From Mycobacteriales bacterium (GTDB taxonomy: Bacteria; Actinomycetota; Actinomycetes; DATLTS01), in the NCBI GenBank assembly GCA_035533475.1, contig DATLTS010000053.1, positions 17,415-81,414 of the forward strand: 64,000 nt of DNA. The letters run 5' to 3'. The notes beneath the pieces are model-generated. The model did no database searches. It saw only the letters and a list, made by a program, of their open reading frames with translations, and was not told the DNA's origin. Both the position numbers and the translations under genes were made by a program. This document shows, piece by piece, positions 27,337 through 36,930 of the stretch; the first letter of the stretch is position 1; each line of letters begins with the position of its first letter.

Positions 27337-29019
27337 TTGACCGGAGTTCCCGGTGCTCGTGAAGGACTCTGCGGAGCTGCGGCGGTCCTCGACCACAAGG
27401 TCGGGATGATGGGCATCTCCTACGGAGCGATCAGCCAGCTGTTCACCGCGCAGACCCACCCGCCGGCGCTCGAGGCGATCTCGCCGCTCTCCACGATCGA
27501 CGCGACGGCCACGACGCTCTACCCCGGTGGCGTCCTCAATACCGGATTCGCCGTCGCCTGGGCGAACCAGCGGCAGCAGGAGGCGGAGCCGGCCGGGCCC
27601 AACGGCGGACAGGCGTGGGCGTACCAGCGGATACAGCAAGGCGACCAGACGTGCAAGCAGAACCAGGTCCTGCACGGTGAGGCCGAGAACCTTCCGGCGA
27701 CGATCCGGGCGAACGCGCATTACCGCCCCGCGGTCGCCGACCCGCTCGACCCGATCACGTTCGTCCACAAGATCAATGTGCCGGTGTTCATGGCGTGCCA
27801 GTGGGAGGACGAACAGACCGGCGGTCACTGCCCCGACCTCGCCTCGCATTTCACCGGGACCAAGCAAAAGTGGTTCACCTTCACGAACGGCGCACACATC
27901 GACTCACTCGACCCATACACCTATTCCCGTTGGTACGACTTCCTCGAGCTATTCGTCGCCCATCAAGCGCCGTTGCTCAACGCCGCCGTAACCGATGCCG
28001 CCGCTCCGGACATCTACCAGCAGGCGATGGGGCTTCCGAGCAACGACGTGGTCACGATGCCGCTCGACCCGATCCAAAGGATCCCGACGTACCCGGCTGC
28101 GTTGGCGGCCTTCGAGAAGTTGCCCGAGGTACGCGTACTGTTCGACAACGGCGCAGGCAGGTCGCCCTCAGACACGTTCACGGCAGGCAACCCGTACCCG
28201 GCCTTCGAGCAGTCGTTCTCGCAGTTTCCGATCCCGGGCACCATCGCTCGTCGCTGGTACCTAGGGCCGAACGGGACCCTCACCGAGAAGCGGCCTGCCA
28301 GCCACGGAGTCGACTGGTACAACTCCAACGCCCATGCGCTGCCGTTGACCGACTTCGGCAACAACACCGGCGGTGGGGGGCTGTGGGGCGACGCGGCCCA
28401 GTGGCAATGGAATTGGCGCCAAAACCCGTCCGGAACCGCGGTGTCCTACCTGACCGCGCCACTGAAGGCCAACACCACCGTTATCGGCGCCGGGGCCGTG
28501 GACCTCTGGGTCCGCTCCTCGACGCCGGACGTCGACCTGCAAGCCACGGTCAGCGAGGTTGATCCCGGCGGTCGCGAGACTTTCGTCCAGAACGGGTGGA
28601 TCCGCGCCAGCGAGCGCCAACTGGCGACCGGACCGAACACATTCCTCGCCCAGCCGAGCACGCCGCTCGCTCCCGTTCCGAGCATGCTGGCCTCCGACGT
28701 GCGACCGATGCCCGAAAACCGGTTCGTGGAGGTCGTGATCCCGCTCTACTACGAAGGCCACGTGTACCGCGCTGGGACCCGGATCCGCGTGACGATCGCC
28801 GCCCCCAACGGCACCCAGCCAATCTGGTCATTCAGCCAGACCGAGCCAAACGGCACCGCGCGAGTCTCGATCGCCCTTTCCCCGAACATGCCGTCGAGCC
28901 TGATCCTGCCGGTCGTCCCGGGGGTGTCCGTTCCGACCGGCATCCCACCGTGTCCAAGCCTGCGAAACGAGGCATGCCGAACCTACGCGCCGCTCGTGAA
29001 CCGCACCGCAACGGATTGA
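27337..29019 (+). pseudogene. 5'-truncated CocE/NonD (S15 X-Pro dipeptidyl-peptidase family) hydrolase
   Basis: Alpha/beta-hydrolase of the CocE/S15 group. The nucleophile motif KVGMMGISYGAISQ begins at residue 21, whereas in full-length members about 150 or more residues (signal peptide and first beta-strands) come before it. The remainder is intact for 560 codons: ISPLSTIDATATTLYPGGVL, a WEDEQTGGHC acidic region, a GAHIDSLDP histidine region, and the C-terminal jelly-roll PepX_C domain (LTAPLKANTTVIGAGAVDLW onward). The only start available is a TTG at 27337 without a clear ribosome binding site. Homology fades at about 27385, just past the toxin-antitoxin pair, so a recombination event probably removed the front. 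Secretion would be lost; most likely a pseudogene. Confidence 0.75.
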
Positions 29020-29293
29020 CCGGTACGGCGACCTGCCCCTGGACCCTTCTCGCCCTTCAGCGCATACGGATTGCTCTCAAGAGCTCACCCGTGGGCGTCA
29101 AGACCGGTCTCGATTCGGGGCGCGGCCGCGACCCCGCGATACTGCAGCAACGACCTCCACAATCCGCCACACCGTTCGGGAGCCGAATGGTTGCGTTGCA
29201 CTAGGCGGGCCGCCGGATTGTGTGGCTGGAGCCGAACTGACCCGGGTCCGGCCGCGGAACAATGGGCGGATTGCGACCTTGGGAGAGCATCAG

Positions 29294-30991
29294 GTGACCG
29301 ACGTCCAGGCACTGCGCGACATGATCGAAGCCGAGCGGGTGCGTTTCGACGTGCCCGGAGTTGCCGTCGCGGTCGTCGTCGACGATGAGCTCGTGCTCGC
29401 CGAGGGCTTCGGCGTGCGGGATCGCGAGACCGGGGCGCCGGTGACACCCCAGACGCTGTTCCCGATCGCCTCTGACACGAAGTGCTTCACCGCAGCGATG
29501 CTGTGCTCGCTCGCCGACGAGGGGGTCCTCGACCTGGACGCCCCGGTAAGGAGCTACATCCCCTGGTTCGCCATGAACGACCCACACGCCAGCGAGTTGG
29601 TGAGCACGCGGGACCTGCTCAGCCACCGAACCGGGCTGCCCCGCCACGACTTCGTCTGGTACGGGGAAACCGACCTCGACCTCGAAGACGTCGTGCGAGC
29701 GCTGCCTCACCTGGCCTCGAACAAGCAGCTTCGCCAGGCCTGGCAGTACAACAACCTCGCGTACAGCACCGCCGGCTACCTCACCGAACAGCTCACCGGT
29801 CAGGCATGGGTCCAGGCCGTCCGCACGCGCCTGCTCGAGCCGCTCGGGATGAAGTCGACTGTCTTCTCCGCGCGCGCAGCCGCGGACGGCGATTACGCCT
29901 TCCCCTATAACAAGGTTGCGGGCGAGTTGACCCGCCAGGTCCTGCCGGCTGACTCGAAGCTCGGCCCACCGGGCGGCATCGTGTCGAACGTCGAGGACCT
30001 GTCGCGGTGGGTGCTGGCCCGGCTGGGCAAGGAGGTCGAAGGGGCGCGACCGCTCTCGGATACGGCGCTCACCCAACTGCACTCCCCCGCCATGGTCGGC
30101 GGCGTCGGGGGGATCGAGTTCAGCGAACGCCAACCCATGGGCTACGCCCTCGGCTGCCAGGTCGAGAGCTACCGCGGGCATCGAATAGTGAGACATGGAG
30201 GCAACCTCGTCGGCTACTCCTCCGACGTGTGCATCGCGCCCGACCTGGGTGCGGCTGTCGTGGTGTTGACGAACATGCACGGGACGGCTCTGCGAGACGC
30301 GGTACCCCTGATGGTGCTCGACCACGTCCTGGGCATAGATCCGGTGGCCTGGGGGGAGCGCTACCACACCCTGATGACCGCGATGCTCGAAGGTAAGGCG
30401 GCGGCGACCGAGCACCGCGCTGAGGCTGCCCTCGGGCGACCCCCGACCCGTCGGCTGGACGAGTTTGCCGGGCGCTATCACCATCCTGCCTACGGCACGC
30501 TCACCCTGACGGCCGCAGGCGATCGGCTGGCCGTCGACTTTCATGGGCTCGCGGACCGTATCTCGGTGAGCCATCGCGACCGCGATGTGTGGGATCTCAA
30601 CCTTCTCGAGTTCGAGTTGAGCGTCCCCCTGGTCTTCCGCACCGGGTCGGACGCCGAGGTGACCGGCCTTTCCATCCCGATCGAGCCGCTCGTCGACCCG
30701 GTCGCGTTCACCAAGTCCGCGCCTCCGGTCTCCCCCGGTTTGCTCGAACGCATCTCCGGGTCCTACACGTTCGGTCCGCTAACTGCGCAGGTTCGGGTCG
30801 TCGAGGGCAACATCGAGGTGTCGATCCCCGGTGCCCCGAAGCTGCCGCTGGCTCCCCTCGGCGGCAACGCGTTCCGCTCACCGGCCATGTCGACGGTCCG
30901 GGCCGAGTTCGAGCGAGCCGAGGATGGCGCGGTCACCAGGCTGGTCATCGAACCGATCGGGATCTTCACCAAGGACGACCGAACCCAATAA
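29294..30991 (+). CDS. Serine hydrolase, class C beta-lactamase/S12 family, with C-terminal extension
   Basis: A 565-residue protein of the beta-lactamase/penicillin-binding-protein fold. It has the SxxK motif in PIASDTKCFTAAML (catalytic Ser-Asp-Thr-Lys), the YxN tyrosine motif in WQYNNLAYSTAGYL, and a late RHGGNLVGYSS segment replacing KTG. Residues ~390-565 form an added beta-rich domain with EFAGRYHHPAYGTLTL and a second similar unit, as in D-aminopeptidase-like S12 enzymes. No signal peptide. GTG 29294 is chosen for the GGGAGA site 7-8 bases upstream. The 274-base gap before it shows nothing recognisable. Likely cleaves a D-amino-acid peptide, ester or amide; substrate unknown. Confidence 0.85.
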   Translation: MTDVQALRDMIEAERVRFDVPGVAVAVVVDDELVLAEGFGVRDRETGAPVTPQTLFPIASDTKCFTAAMLCSLADEGVLDLDAPVRSYIPWFAMNDPHASELVSTRDLLSHRTGLPRHDFVWYGETDLDLEDVVRALPHLASNKQLRQAWQYNNLAYSTAGYLTEQLTGQAWVQAVRTRLLEPLGMKSTVFSARAAADGDYAFPYNKVAGELTRQVLPADSKLGPPGGIVSNVEDLSRWVLARLGKEVEGARPLSDTALTQLHSPAMVGGVGGIEFSERQPMGYALGCQVESYRGHRIVRHGGNLVGYSSDVCIAPDLGAAVVVLTNMHGTALRDAVPLMVLDHVLGIDPVAWGERYHTLMTAMLEGKAAATEHRAEAALGRPPTRRLDEFAGRYHHPAYGTLTLTAAGDRLAVDFHGLADRISVSHRDRDVWDLNLLEFELSVPLVFRTGSDAEVTGLSIPIEPLVDPVAFTKSAPPVSPGLLERISGSYTFGPLTAQVRVVEGNIEVSIPGAPKLPLAPLGGNAFRSPAMSTVRAEFERAEDGAVTRLVIEPIGIFTKDDRTQ

Positions 30992-31119
30992 CTCGGCGGT
31001 CACGCCAGCCGGGCGGTTTCGGTCGCAAGCCGAAGGCCGTTCTCCGTCCGCGCCAGCCAGCCGATGATGCGGGTAACTGCCTGACCACCAGCTGCTCGGT
31101 ACGCGCGGCGCGTGGAAGC

Positions 31120-32625
31120 TCATCGGGCTGGAGGTTCAGCTCCGTGCGGGCTCGGCTCCGCGCGGACCGGCCGGCCGGGCAGCGCGTCGGTGACGAGCTC
31201 CCCGTCGCAGATGACGAAGCGGCCGTTGACGAGGACCTGGTCGACCCCGTTGGACGTGAGCGAACTCGCGGCATAGGTCGCCCGGTCGGTTATCCGGTCC
31301 GGATCGAAGACGACGAGGTCCGCATCACAGCCGACCTGCACGCGCCCCTTCGACCGCATCTGCGGCGCGCAGTCCTCGAGCAGCCGGGCCGGCAGGTAGC
31401 TGCTGCGGCGGATCACCTCGGCGACGGACAGCGCCCCTTCCTCCCGGGTCATCAACCGCAGGGCCCGGGCGAACGTTCCGGCCGACCGCGGGTGGGTCAC
31501 CGCCTCTGCCGGCAGCGGCCAGCGGTATGGATCGCCCGCCCCGCCCGGCCAGGTCAGCGGCATCGCGTCGCTGGCCACGACCGCGTCGGGGAACGCCAGG
31601 GCCCGCACCAGGTAGCCGCGGTCGACCGGATCTAACTCATCGAGGAAATCGACGGTCACGAGCCCGCCCGGGTCACTGACCCGAAGGGCGGCCAGCCGCT
31701 CGGCCGTGGCGACGCGTTCGCCGGTCTTCAGGTAGGTCAGCGACGACGGCTCCAGCCCCCAGGTGGCCAGCCGCTCCGGAGCGAGGAACGTGGCGCCGAT
31801 GCCGGTCATGCCGGAGCCGTAAGGGTATGCCTCCGTGGAGAGCCGGGCGCCGGCCCGGCGGACGCGGTCGACCAGCGCCAGCACCTCGTCGACCCGGCGC
31901 CGCGAGGTGCTGTTGACGTGGCAGTAGTGCATCGCCGCACCGGTCTCGGCGGCGGCTCGGACGATTTCCTCGGCGCCGTCGATCAGCGTCGCCGGGTCGT
32001 CCTTTGCGAGCTCGCGCGCGTGGGTGTAGGTCGGCGTTCCGGCCATCGCCGCAAGTCGGGCGAGGTCGAGGTATTCCGCCGGGTCGGCGCTGGGTGCGTA
32101 GCCGACGATGATGCCGATGCCCAACGCTCCGTCGGCGAGGTCGGCCGTGAGGTGCCCGCGGATCTCCGCGAGTTCCCGGACGGTGGCCGCACGCTGCCAG
32201 GCCGGGTCCGCGATGTGGCCGAGGACCGTGCCGAGCCGCCCGTCGGCGACGATCCCGGCGAGGACCGACATCCGCGCGGCCGCCCAGGAGGCGGAGTACC
32301 CGTAGTTGATCGGCCGGCCCTCGTCCGCGGCCCGGCGGTACGCGTGGCCCACCGGGTGGGCTCCGGCTTCGAGGTCCAGGGCGGTGGTGACACCGTCGAA
32401 TGCCTGCAGCCGGCCTCCGGCGACGTCCCCGGCGTGGCTGTGCAGATCGATGAAACCCGGGGCGACGATCCGCTCGCTCGCGTCCACCGTGAGCCGGGTG
32501 TCCGGAAGCGGATCCTCGCTGACCGCGGTAATCCGGCCCCCGGTCACGCCGACGTGACGCGGCGCATCCAATCCGGTTTCGGAGTCGATCACCCGGCCGC
32601 CGGCGAGGACCAGGTCGAAGGTCAC
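31120..32625 (-). CDS. N-acyl-D-amino-acid deacylase family amidohydrolase
   Basis: Metal-dependent amidohydrolase of 501 residues, D-aminoacylase/dihydroorotase-like. The metal motif GFIDLHSHAGD (H62, H64) is intact; TYTHARELAKD, MHYCHVNSTSRRRVDEV and VVASDAMPLTWPGG supply further ligands, and GCDADLVVFDPDRI with RATYAASSLTSNGV closes the composite beta domain. It probably hydrolyses N-acyl-D-amino acids. The GTG at 32625 overlaps the racemase stop by four bases (GTGA), so deacylase and racemase are translationally coupled. That pairing supports use of N-acyl amino acids of either hand. Cytoplasmic. Confidence 0.87.
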   Translation of the reverse strand: MTFDLVLAGGRVIDSETGLDAPRHVGVTGGRITAVSEDPLPDTRLTVDASERIVAPGFIDLHSHAGDVAGGRLQAFDGVTTALDLEAGAHPVGHAYRRAADEGRPINYGYSASWAAARMSVLAGIVADGRLGTVLGHIADPAWQRAATVRELAEIRGHLTADLADGALGIGIIVGYAPSADPAEYLDLARLAAMAGTPTYTHARELAKDDPATLIDGAEEIVRAAAETGAAMHYCHVNSTSRRRVDEVLALVDRVRRAGARLSTEAYPYGSGMTGIGATFLAPERLATWGLEPSSLTYLKTGERVATAERLAALRVSDPGGLVTVDFLDELDPVDRGYLVRALAFPDAVVASDAMPLTWPGGAGDPYRWPLPAEAVTHPRSAGTFARALRLMTREEGALSVAEVIRRSSYLPARLLEDCAPQMRSKGRVQVGCDADLVVFDPDRITDRATYAASSLTSNGVDQVLVNGRFVICDGELVTDALPGRPVRAEPSPHGAEPPAR

Positions 32626-33728
32626 TGTGGTCTAAGGGTTTCGACCGCGGTCGTCGCGTCGGCCAGCCGTTCCGGCAGCGGCTCGACGCCGAGGCCGGGG
32701 CCGGTCGGCACGTCCAGGTGCCCGTCGCGCATCACCAACGGAGCCGTGATGTCGGCGCTGAAGAACCGATCCGATCCGGACACGTCACCAGGCAGGGTGA
32801 ACTCCGGCAGTGCGGCCAGCGCCGCGTTCGCCGCCCGCCCGAGACCGGTCTCCACCATGCCGCCGCACCACACCGGCACGCCGTGCGCAGCGCAGACCGC
32901 GGCGACCCGGCGCGCCTCGAGGTAGCCACCGACCCGTCCGGGCTTGACGTTGACGATCGCGCACGCGCCGGCCGCGATGGCATCTGCGGCGGCCCGGGCC
33001 GAGGTGATGGTCTCGTCGAGGCAGATCGGGGTCCGCACCAGCTTCGCGAGCGCGGCGTGGCCGCGGACGTCGTCCTCGGCGAGTGGCTGCTCGATGAGCA
33101 ACAGGTCGAACGGATCCAGCCGGGCCAGCTGCGGGGCGTCGCGCAACTCGTAGGCGGTGTTGGCGTCGACCTGCAACAAGATGTCCCCGAAACGCTCCCG
33201 CACCGCGCGGACCGGTTCGACGTCCCAACCCGGCTCGATCTTCAGTTTGATCCGCACGTAGCCCGCGGCCAGGTAGGCGTCGACCGCGTCGAGCAATTGC
33301 GGAACCGAGTCCATGATGCCCACTGACACCCCCGATGGGACCCGGTCGCGAACGGCTCCGAGATACGCGGCCAGTGGGAGCCCCGCCGCCCGAAGCTCCG
33401 CGTCGAGCACCGCCATCTCCAGCGCCGCCTTGGCCATCGGGTGGCCCTTGACCGCGGTCAAGGCGGTGGCGACCCGCGCACCGGTGAGGTCCGGCGCGGT
33501 GAATAGGCGCGGGGCGAGGAACTCCCGGATCACGTGCTGCGCCCCGTCGACGTATTCCGGGGAGTAGGCCGGGTCGGCCAGGGCCACGCATTCACCCCAG
33601 CCCTCCGCGTCCGGAGTGAGGGCCTTCACGAGCAGCGCGTCCTTGGTCGTCTGCACTCCGAACGACGTGCGGAAGGGTGTGACCAACGGCAAAGCGACCC
33701 GCCGCAATTCCAGCGCCACCAGTTTCAT
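32622..33728 (-). CDS. N-acylamino acid (N-succinylamino acid) racemase, enolase superfamily
   Basis: A 368-residue MenC/NAAAR-type enzyme. Catalytic lysines K161 and K163 are in RIKLKIEPGWD, metal ligands are D188, E213 and D238, and the opposite-face lysine K262 is in NVKPGRVGGYL, all as expected for o-succinylbenzoate synthase or N-succinylamino acid racemase. No menaquinone genes are nearby, while a deacylase (overlapping), an M20 peptidase and a GNAT enzyme are, so racemisation of N-acylated amino acids is the likely job. The ATG at 33728 is preceded by a purine-rich GGAGGTCC. An OSBS side activity is common in this family. Confidence 0.88.
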   Translation of the reverse strand: MKLVALELRRVALPLVTPFRTSFGVQTTKDALLVKALTPDAEGWGECVALADPAYSPEYVDGAQHVIREFLAPRLFTAPDLTGARVATALTAVKGHPMAKAALEMAVLDAELRAAGLPLAAYLGAVRDRVPSGVSVGIMDSVPQLLDAVDAYLAAGYVRIKLKIEPGWDVEPVRAVRERFGDILLQVDANTAYELRDAPQLARLDPFDLLLIEQPLAEDDVRGHAALAKLVRTPICLDETITSARAAADAIAAGACAIVNVKPGRVGGYLEARRVAAVCAAHGVPVWCGGMVETGLGRAANAALAALPEFTLPGDVSGSDRFFSADITAPLVMRDGHLDVPTGPGLGVEPLPERLADATTAVETLRPQ

Positions 33729-33876
33729 TGCGGACCTCCTCCATCACGCCATGCCTGCTGACCGCAGACTGCCCTATAACGAGGGCTCCGTGGGTTGGCC
33801 GTCTCGACGAGAACGGCCGTGGGCTCTCGGCGGGCTCGACGAGCCCGCCGAGGTCGTTAGAGCCGAAGATGGAACG

Positions 33877-34962
33877 GTGAGTACCCGGGCACGTCTCGTT
33901 GACGAGCTGGCTGCGCTCGTGGGTTGTGAATCAGGGTCGACCGATCTCGCGGCGCTGGAGACCTGCGCCGGGCTGGTCGACGACGTCGGTGCCGGGTGGG
34001 TCGGGAGGTCCGCGGAACGGCACATGGTCGAGGGCCGCACGCACCTGCGGTGGCGTTTCGGCGCGACGCGGGTGCTGCTGCTCGGCCACTACGACACGGT
34101 GTGGCCCACGGGAACGCTGGCCGGCTGGCCGTTCGCGGTCGACGGCGATCGGGCCACGGGTCCGGGCATCTTCGACATGAAGGCCGGGATCATTCAGCTG
34201 TTCGCGGCGCTCGGGGATCGCGACGACCTGGACGGCGTCAGCGTGTTGCTTACCGCGGACGAGGAGCTGGGTTCGCCGTCGTCGCGGTCGCTGATCGAGG
34301 ACACGGCACGGGACGCCGAGGCGGCCCTCGTCCTGGAACCCAGCGCGGGCGGGGCGCTCAAACTTGCCCGCAAGGGGGTGTCCCTGTACACGGTTCGCAC
34401 CCTCGGTCGGGCGGCCCATGCCGGCCTCGAGCCGGAGCGCGGGGTGAACGCGGGGCTCGAACTCGCCCATCAGCTGATCGCGATCGCCGGGCTCGGTCGT
34501 GCAGAGGTGGGGACGACGGTGACCCCGACGGTGCTCGCGGGTGGAACCACATCGAACACCGTGCCGGCCGCCGCCACGGTTGCGGTCGATGTCCGGGCGA
34601 CGAGTGAGGGCGAACAGCAGCGCGTCGACTCGGCCCTGCGGGCACTGGCACCGGTGCTGACCGGGGCGGGTGTCGAGGTGTCCGGCGGCCCGAACCGGCC
34701 GCCCCTCGAGGCCAACGCGTCGAGCGCGCTGTTCGCCCTGGCCGGTGAGGTCGCTCACGCGCTCGGCATGGGTCCACTCGAAGGTGTCGCCGTCGGCGGC
34801 GGGTCGGACGGGAACTTCACCGCCGGACTGGGTGTGCCGACCCTAGATGGGCTCGGGGCGGTCGGTGACCATGCCCACGCCGAGGGTGAATGGGTCTCCG
34901 TCGACGCGATGGTGGCGCGATCCGCCCTGGTCGGTGAGCTGGTGGCTCGGTTGCTCCGTTAG
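33877..34962 (+). CDS. M20 family metallopeptidase/deacylase (carboxypeptidase G2-like)
   Basis: A 361-residue dizinc M20 enzyme. Zinc ligands lie in LLGHYDTVWPTGTL (His), GPGIFDMKAG (Asp) and LTADEELGSPSSR (catalytic Glu pair). The dimerisation lid runs through GRAAHAGLEPERGVNAGLEL, and the C-terminal AVGDHAHAEGEWVS gives the last histidine. Most like glutamate carboxypeptidase/CPG2 and the L-desuccinylases of D-to-L amino acid conversion. GTG 33877 is chosen because the conserved part begins there; the 148-base stretch upstream is shared with the divergent racemase promoter. Its end overlaps the convergent membrane protein gene by four bases. Confidence 0.85.
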   Translation: MSTRARLVDELAALVGCESGSTDLAALETCAGLVDDVGAGWVGRSAERHMVEGRTHLRWRFGATRVLLLGHYDTVWPTGTLAGWPFAVDGDRATGPGIFDMKAGIIQLFAALGDRDDLDGVSVLLTADEELGSPSSRSLIEDTARDAEAALVLEPSAGGALKLARKGVSLYTVRTLGRAAHAGLEPERGVNAGLELAHQLIAIAGLGRAEVGTTVTPTVLAGGTTSNTVPAAATVAVDVRATSEGEQQRVDSALRALAPVLTGAGVEVSGGPNRPPLEANASSALFALAGEVAHALGMGPLEGVAVGGGSDGNFTAGLGVPTLDGLGAVGDHAHAEGEWVSVDAMVARSALVGELVARLLR

Positions 34963-35459
34963 CCGACCGGTGTCGGCTTCCCGGGCTGACATACCCGGCA
35001 GGACCGCAATTCCGCGGCCACCGCCTGGGCCCCGGTCACCGCGGTCGCGTCGTCGCGAGCCGCGACGAGTCGGCAGGTCGCCTCGTGCAAGGTCGACCCG
35101 AGTCTGACGCGACCCGGCGTGGCGCGGCTGGTCGTGTGCCGGCGGCGAAGGGCCTCGGCGAGCAGACCCGTCGTGCGCACGATGGTGTCGATTTCGACCC
35201 GGCGGGCGGCAGCCTCGCGCCGCTGGAGATGGGTGGTCAAAAGCGCGAGGCCAGCGGCCACCAGCGCCGCCCCACCCAGGCCGGCGGAAACGAGGAACGG
35301 GAATTGGATGGACACATACAAGGTGGCCGCGACACCGCGCCAGGCAAGCGCGATGCCGGTGAAGCCGGCGAGCACGATGCCCAGCAGGACGAGCGCTGCC
35401 CGGATCCCGGGGTCGGCGAGCGCCGCTGAGCAGGACGGCCGGGTCCGCGGTCGCGTCAC
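34959..35459 (-). CDS. Two-TM membrane protein, paralogue A, unknown function
   Basis: A 166-residue protein with two hydrophobic segments (about residues 20-42, AALVLLGIVLAGFTGIALAW, and 54-76, LVSAGLGGAALVAAGLALLT), then a charged helix (QRREAAARRVEID) and a cytoplasmic tail ending in a CRVC pair. It aligns by eye with the next gene upstream over both membrane segments and the following helix (SIQFPFLVSAGLGG versus GLQIPYLVSGGFTG), so the two are tandem paralogues. GTG 35459 overlaps that gene's stop (GTGA). No family recognised. Last gene of the Liv-fusion operon; convergent with and overlapping the M20 gene. Confidence 0.7.
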   Translation of the reverse strand: MTRPRTRPSCSAALADPGIRAALVLLGIVLAGFTGIALAWRGVAATLYVSIQFPFLVSAGLGGAALVAAGLALLTTHLQRREAAARRVEIDTIVRTTGLLAEALRRRHTTSRATPGRVRLGSTLHEATCRLVAARDDATAVTGAQAVAAELRSCRVCQPGKPTPVG

Positions 35460-35851
35460 CGGCCGGCGGAGGTGTCGTCGAGCTCGGCCTTGAGCTCGTC
35501 GAGGATGCCGGTCAGGCGTTCGAGCTGACGAGTCCGCTCGGCCGAGTCCTGCCGTTTCGCTGCCACGTTGATCGTGACCAGGCCGACCATCACCAACCCG
35601 AGGCCGGTGAAGCCGCCGGAGACGAGATAGGGTATCTGTAGGCCCACGTTGAGCGTTCCCGCGACCTCGGACCAGGCGACGCCGATCAGGGTGAACCCGA
35701 TCATCACCGCAAGGACTCCCGCGTAGGTGAGCAGGTGCGACGCGGGATCGAGCAGGAAAGCCAAGCGACTGCGCCCGGACGCCTGGGCGAGCGGCTTCCC
35801 GCCATAGTCGGCGAGGTTGGACAGGGCCGGGGATACGAGGACGTCGGTCAT
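35456..35851 (-). CDS. Two-TM membrane protein, paralogue B, unknown function
   Basis: A 131-residue protein: an N-terminal soluble stretch, two membrane segments (LLTYAGVLAVMIGFTLIGVA and VSGGFTGLGLVMVGLVTINV), and a charged C-terminal coiled-coil-like helix (RTRQLERLTGILDELKAELD). ATG 35851 is chosen for the strong GAGGAGG five bases upstream; ATG 35920, which overlaps the previous stop as ATGA and would add 23 residues, is the alternative. Paralogue of the gene that follows. Small size, the paired arrangement and the position below an ABC transporter suggest an accessory or sensor subunit, which is inference. Confidence 0.7.
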   Translation of the reverse strand: MTDVLVSPALSNLADYGGKPLAQASGRSRLAFLLDPASHLLTYAGVLAVMIGFTLIGVAWSEVAGTLNVGLQIPYLVSGGFTGLGLVMVGLVTINVAAKRQDSAERTRQLERLTGILDELKAELDDTSAGR

Positions 35852-35916
35852 CGCAGCCTCCTCTTCGGGTCGAACCCCGGATGGGGCGGGGCGACGTGTC
35901 TTCACCGGGCGAAGCC

Positions 35917-36930
35917 TCATGAGGCCACCCTGCGCGGGGCGGCGTCGGATGTGAACAGGCGGATCAGGAAGACCAATCCGGCGATCAGCGCCAGCGGGGC
36001 AAGGAGCACCTCCGGGTACTGGAACCCGGAGGCCACGTTGATCGCCGCGGAGCGGGTCGGCGCCTGACTGGCGATCAGTGGGCTCCGCCCGGGCGTCTGC
36101 GCCAGCGCGCTGATCCCGGACGGCAACGTAGGCGCCGGGCCCGGCTGCGGCAGGGTCTGGGGCGCTGGTGCCGCCGACACCGCCGGAGGTTGAGCCGAAG
36201 GTGCACTCGGCACGCTCTGCGCCGGCGTCGTCGGCGTCGCCGCGGGTGGGGCGAACGTGAGGAGAGTTTGCGCGTGGGGCGCCTTCGCCAGGTTGCGCCC
36301 GTCGAAGCTCACCTGCCAGGTTCCGGCGCCGGACTGGGACCCGGCGGGCAGCAGTGCGACGCCCAGGGCCGGGGTGCCTGCGTTCCATGCGCTGAGAAAC
36401 GGCGCCAGGTCGACGGTGAACGTGTTCGCCTTCGCGTGGTAGACGGCGCTCACCCGGTAGGCGCAGTCCACGGCCGGCGGCGCCTTGGTGGATCCGGCGA
36501 CCCCGTCGGTGAACGGGTGCGTCACGAGGCAGGCCACGATGCTCGCGCTGGTCAGGTTCTGGTTGCCCGCCCCGGACGCGGTGTCGATCGGCACGGTCAG
36601 CGTTGCGGACAGCAGTGTCGCGCCGGGCGGCAAGCTCGACAGGTCGGGCTGGAGGTAGCTCCGCTCGGTCTCCTGAGCGGCGGCGGCACCCACGTGCAGG
36701 GTGTTCGCCGGGAACATCGACGCGGTAGCCGGCGCGACCGGCGGACAACCAAGGGGTGAGCTGCAGGTCGCGACGGGGGCCGAGGCGTACCAGGCCTCGG
36801 CCGCGTCGCCGACGGTCGCGGTGTCGGCGACCGCCGCGCTGGCGGTGCCGAGGCCGATGACAGTGCCGGATAGGGCGATGGCGAAGCCGGATATGAGGCA
36901 TGCCGCCACGCGACGGGCGATCCGGTTCAT
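35917..36930 (-). CDS. Secreted, membrane-anchored surface protein with Pro-rich stalk
   Basis: A 337-residue exported protein. A signal peptide (residues ~1-32, hydrophobic core ACLISGFAIALSGTVIG, likely cut after SASA-like TASA) is followed by a beta-rich ectodomain with TLTVPIDTASGAG, DGVAGSTKAPPAVDCAYRVS and FTVDLAPFLSAWNAGTPALG, resembling DNRLRE-type adhesion/beta-sandwich domains. A Pro/Ala/Ser stalk (~225-280) precedes a single C-terminal membrane segment (LAPLALIAGLVFLIRLF) and a short basic tail. No LPXTG motif. ATG 36930 overlaps the LivHMG stop (ATGA). Being co-encoded with the transporter suggests an extracellular helper, for instance for substrate capture. Confidence 0.75.
   Translation of the reverse strand: MNRIARRVAACLISGFAIALSGTVIGLGTASAAVADTATVGDAAEAWYASAPVATCSSPLGCPPVAPATASMFPANTLHVGAAAAQETERSYLQPDLSSLPPGATLLSATLTVPIDTASGAGNQNLTSASIVACLVTHPFTDGVAGSTKAPPAVDCAYRVSAVYHAKANTFTVDLAPFLSAWNAGTPALGVALLPAGSQSGAGTWQVSFDGRNLAKAPHAQTLLTFAPPAATPTTPAQSVPSAPSAQPPAVSAAPAPQTLPQPGPAPTLPSGISALAQTPGRSPLIASQAPTRSAAINVASGFQYPEVLLAPLALIAGLVFLIRLFTSDAAPRRVAS

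Noticed and set aside
31120..33728. Menaquinone biosynthesis role for the MenC-like enzyme
   Set aside because: No other men genes nearby; the gene overlaps a D-aminoacylase gene and neighbours an M20 enzyme, which fits N-acylamino acid racemase better.
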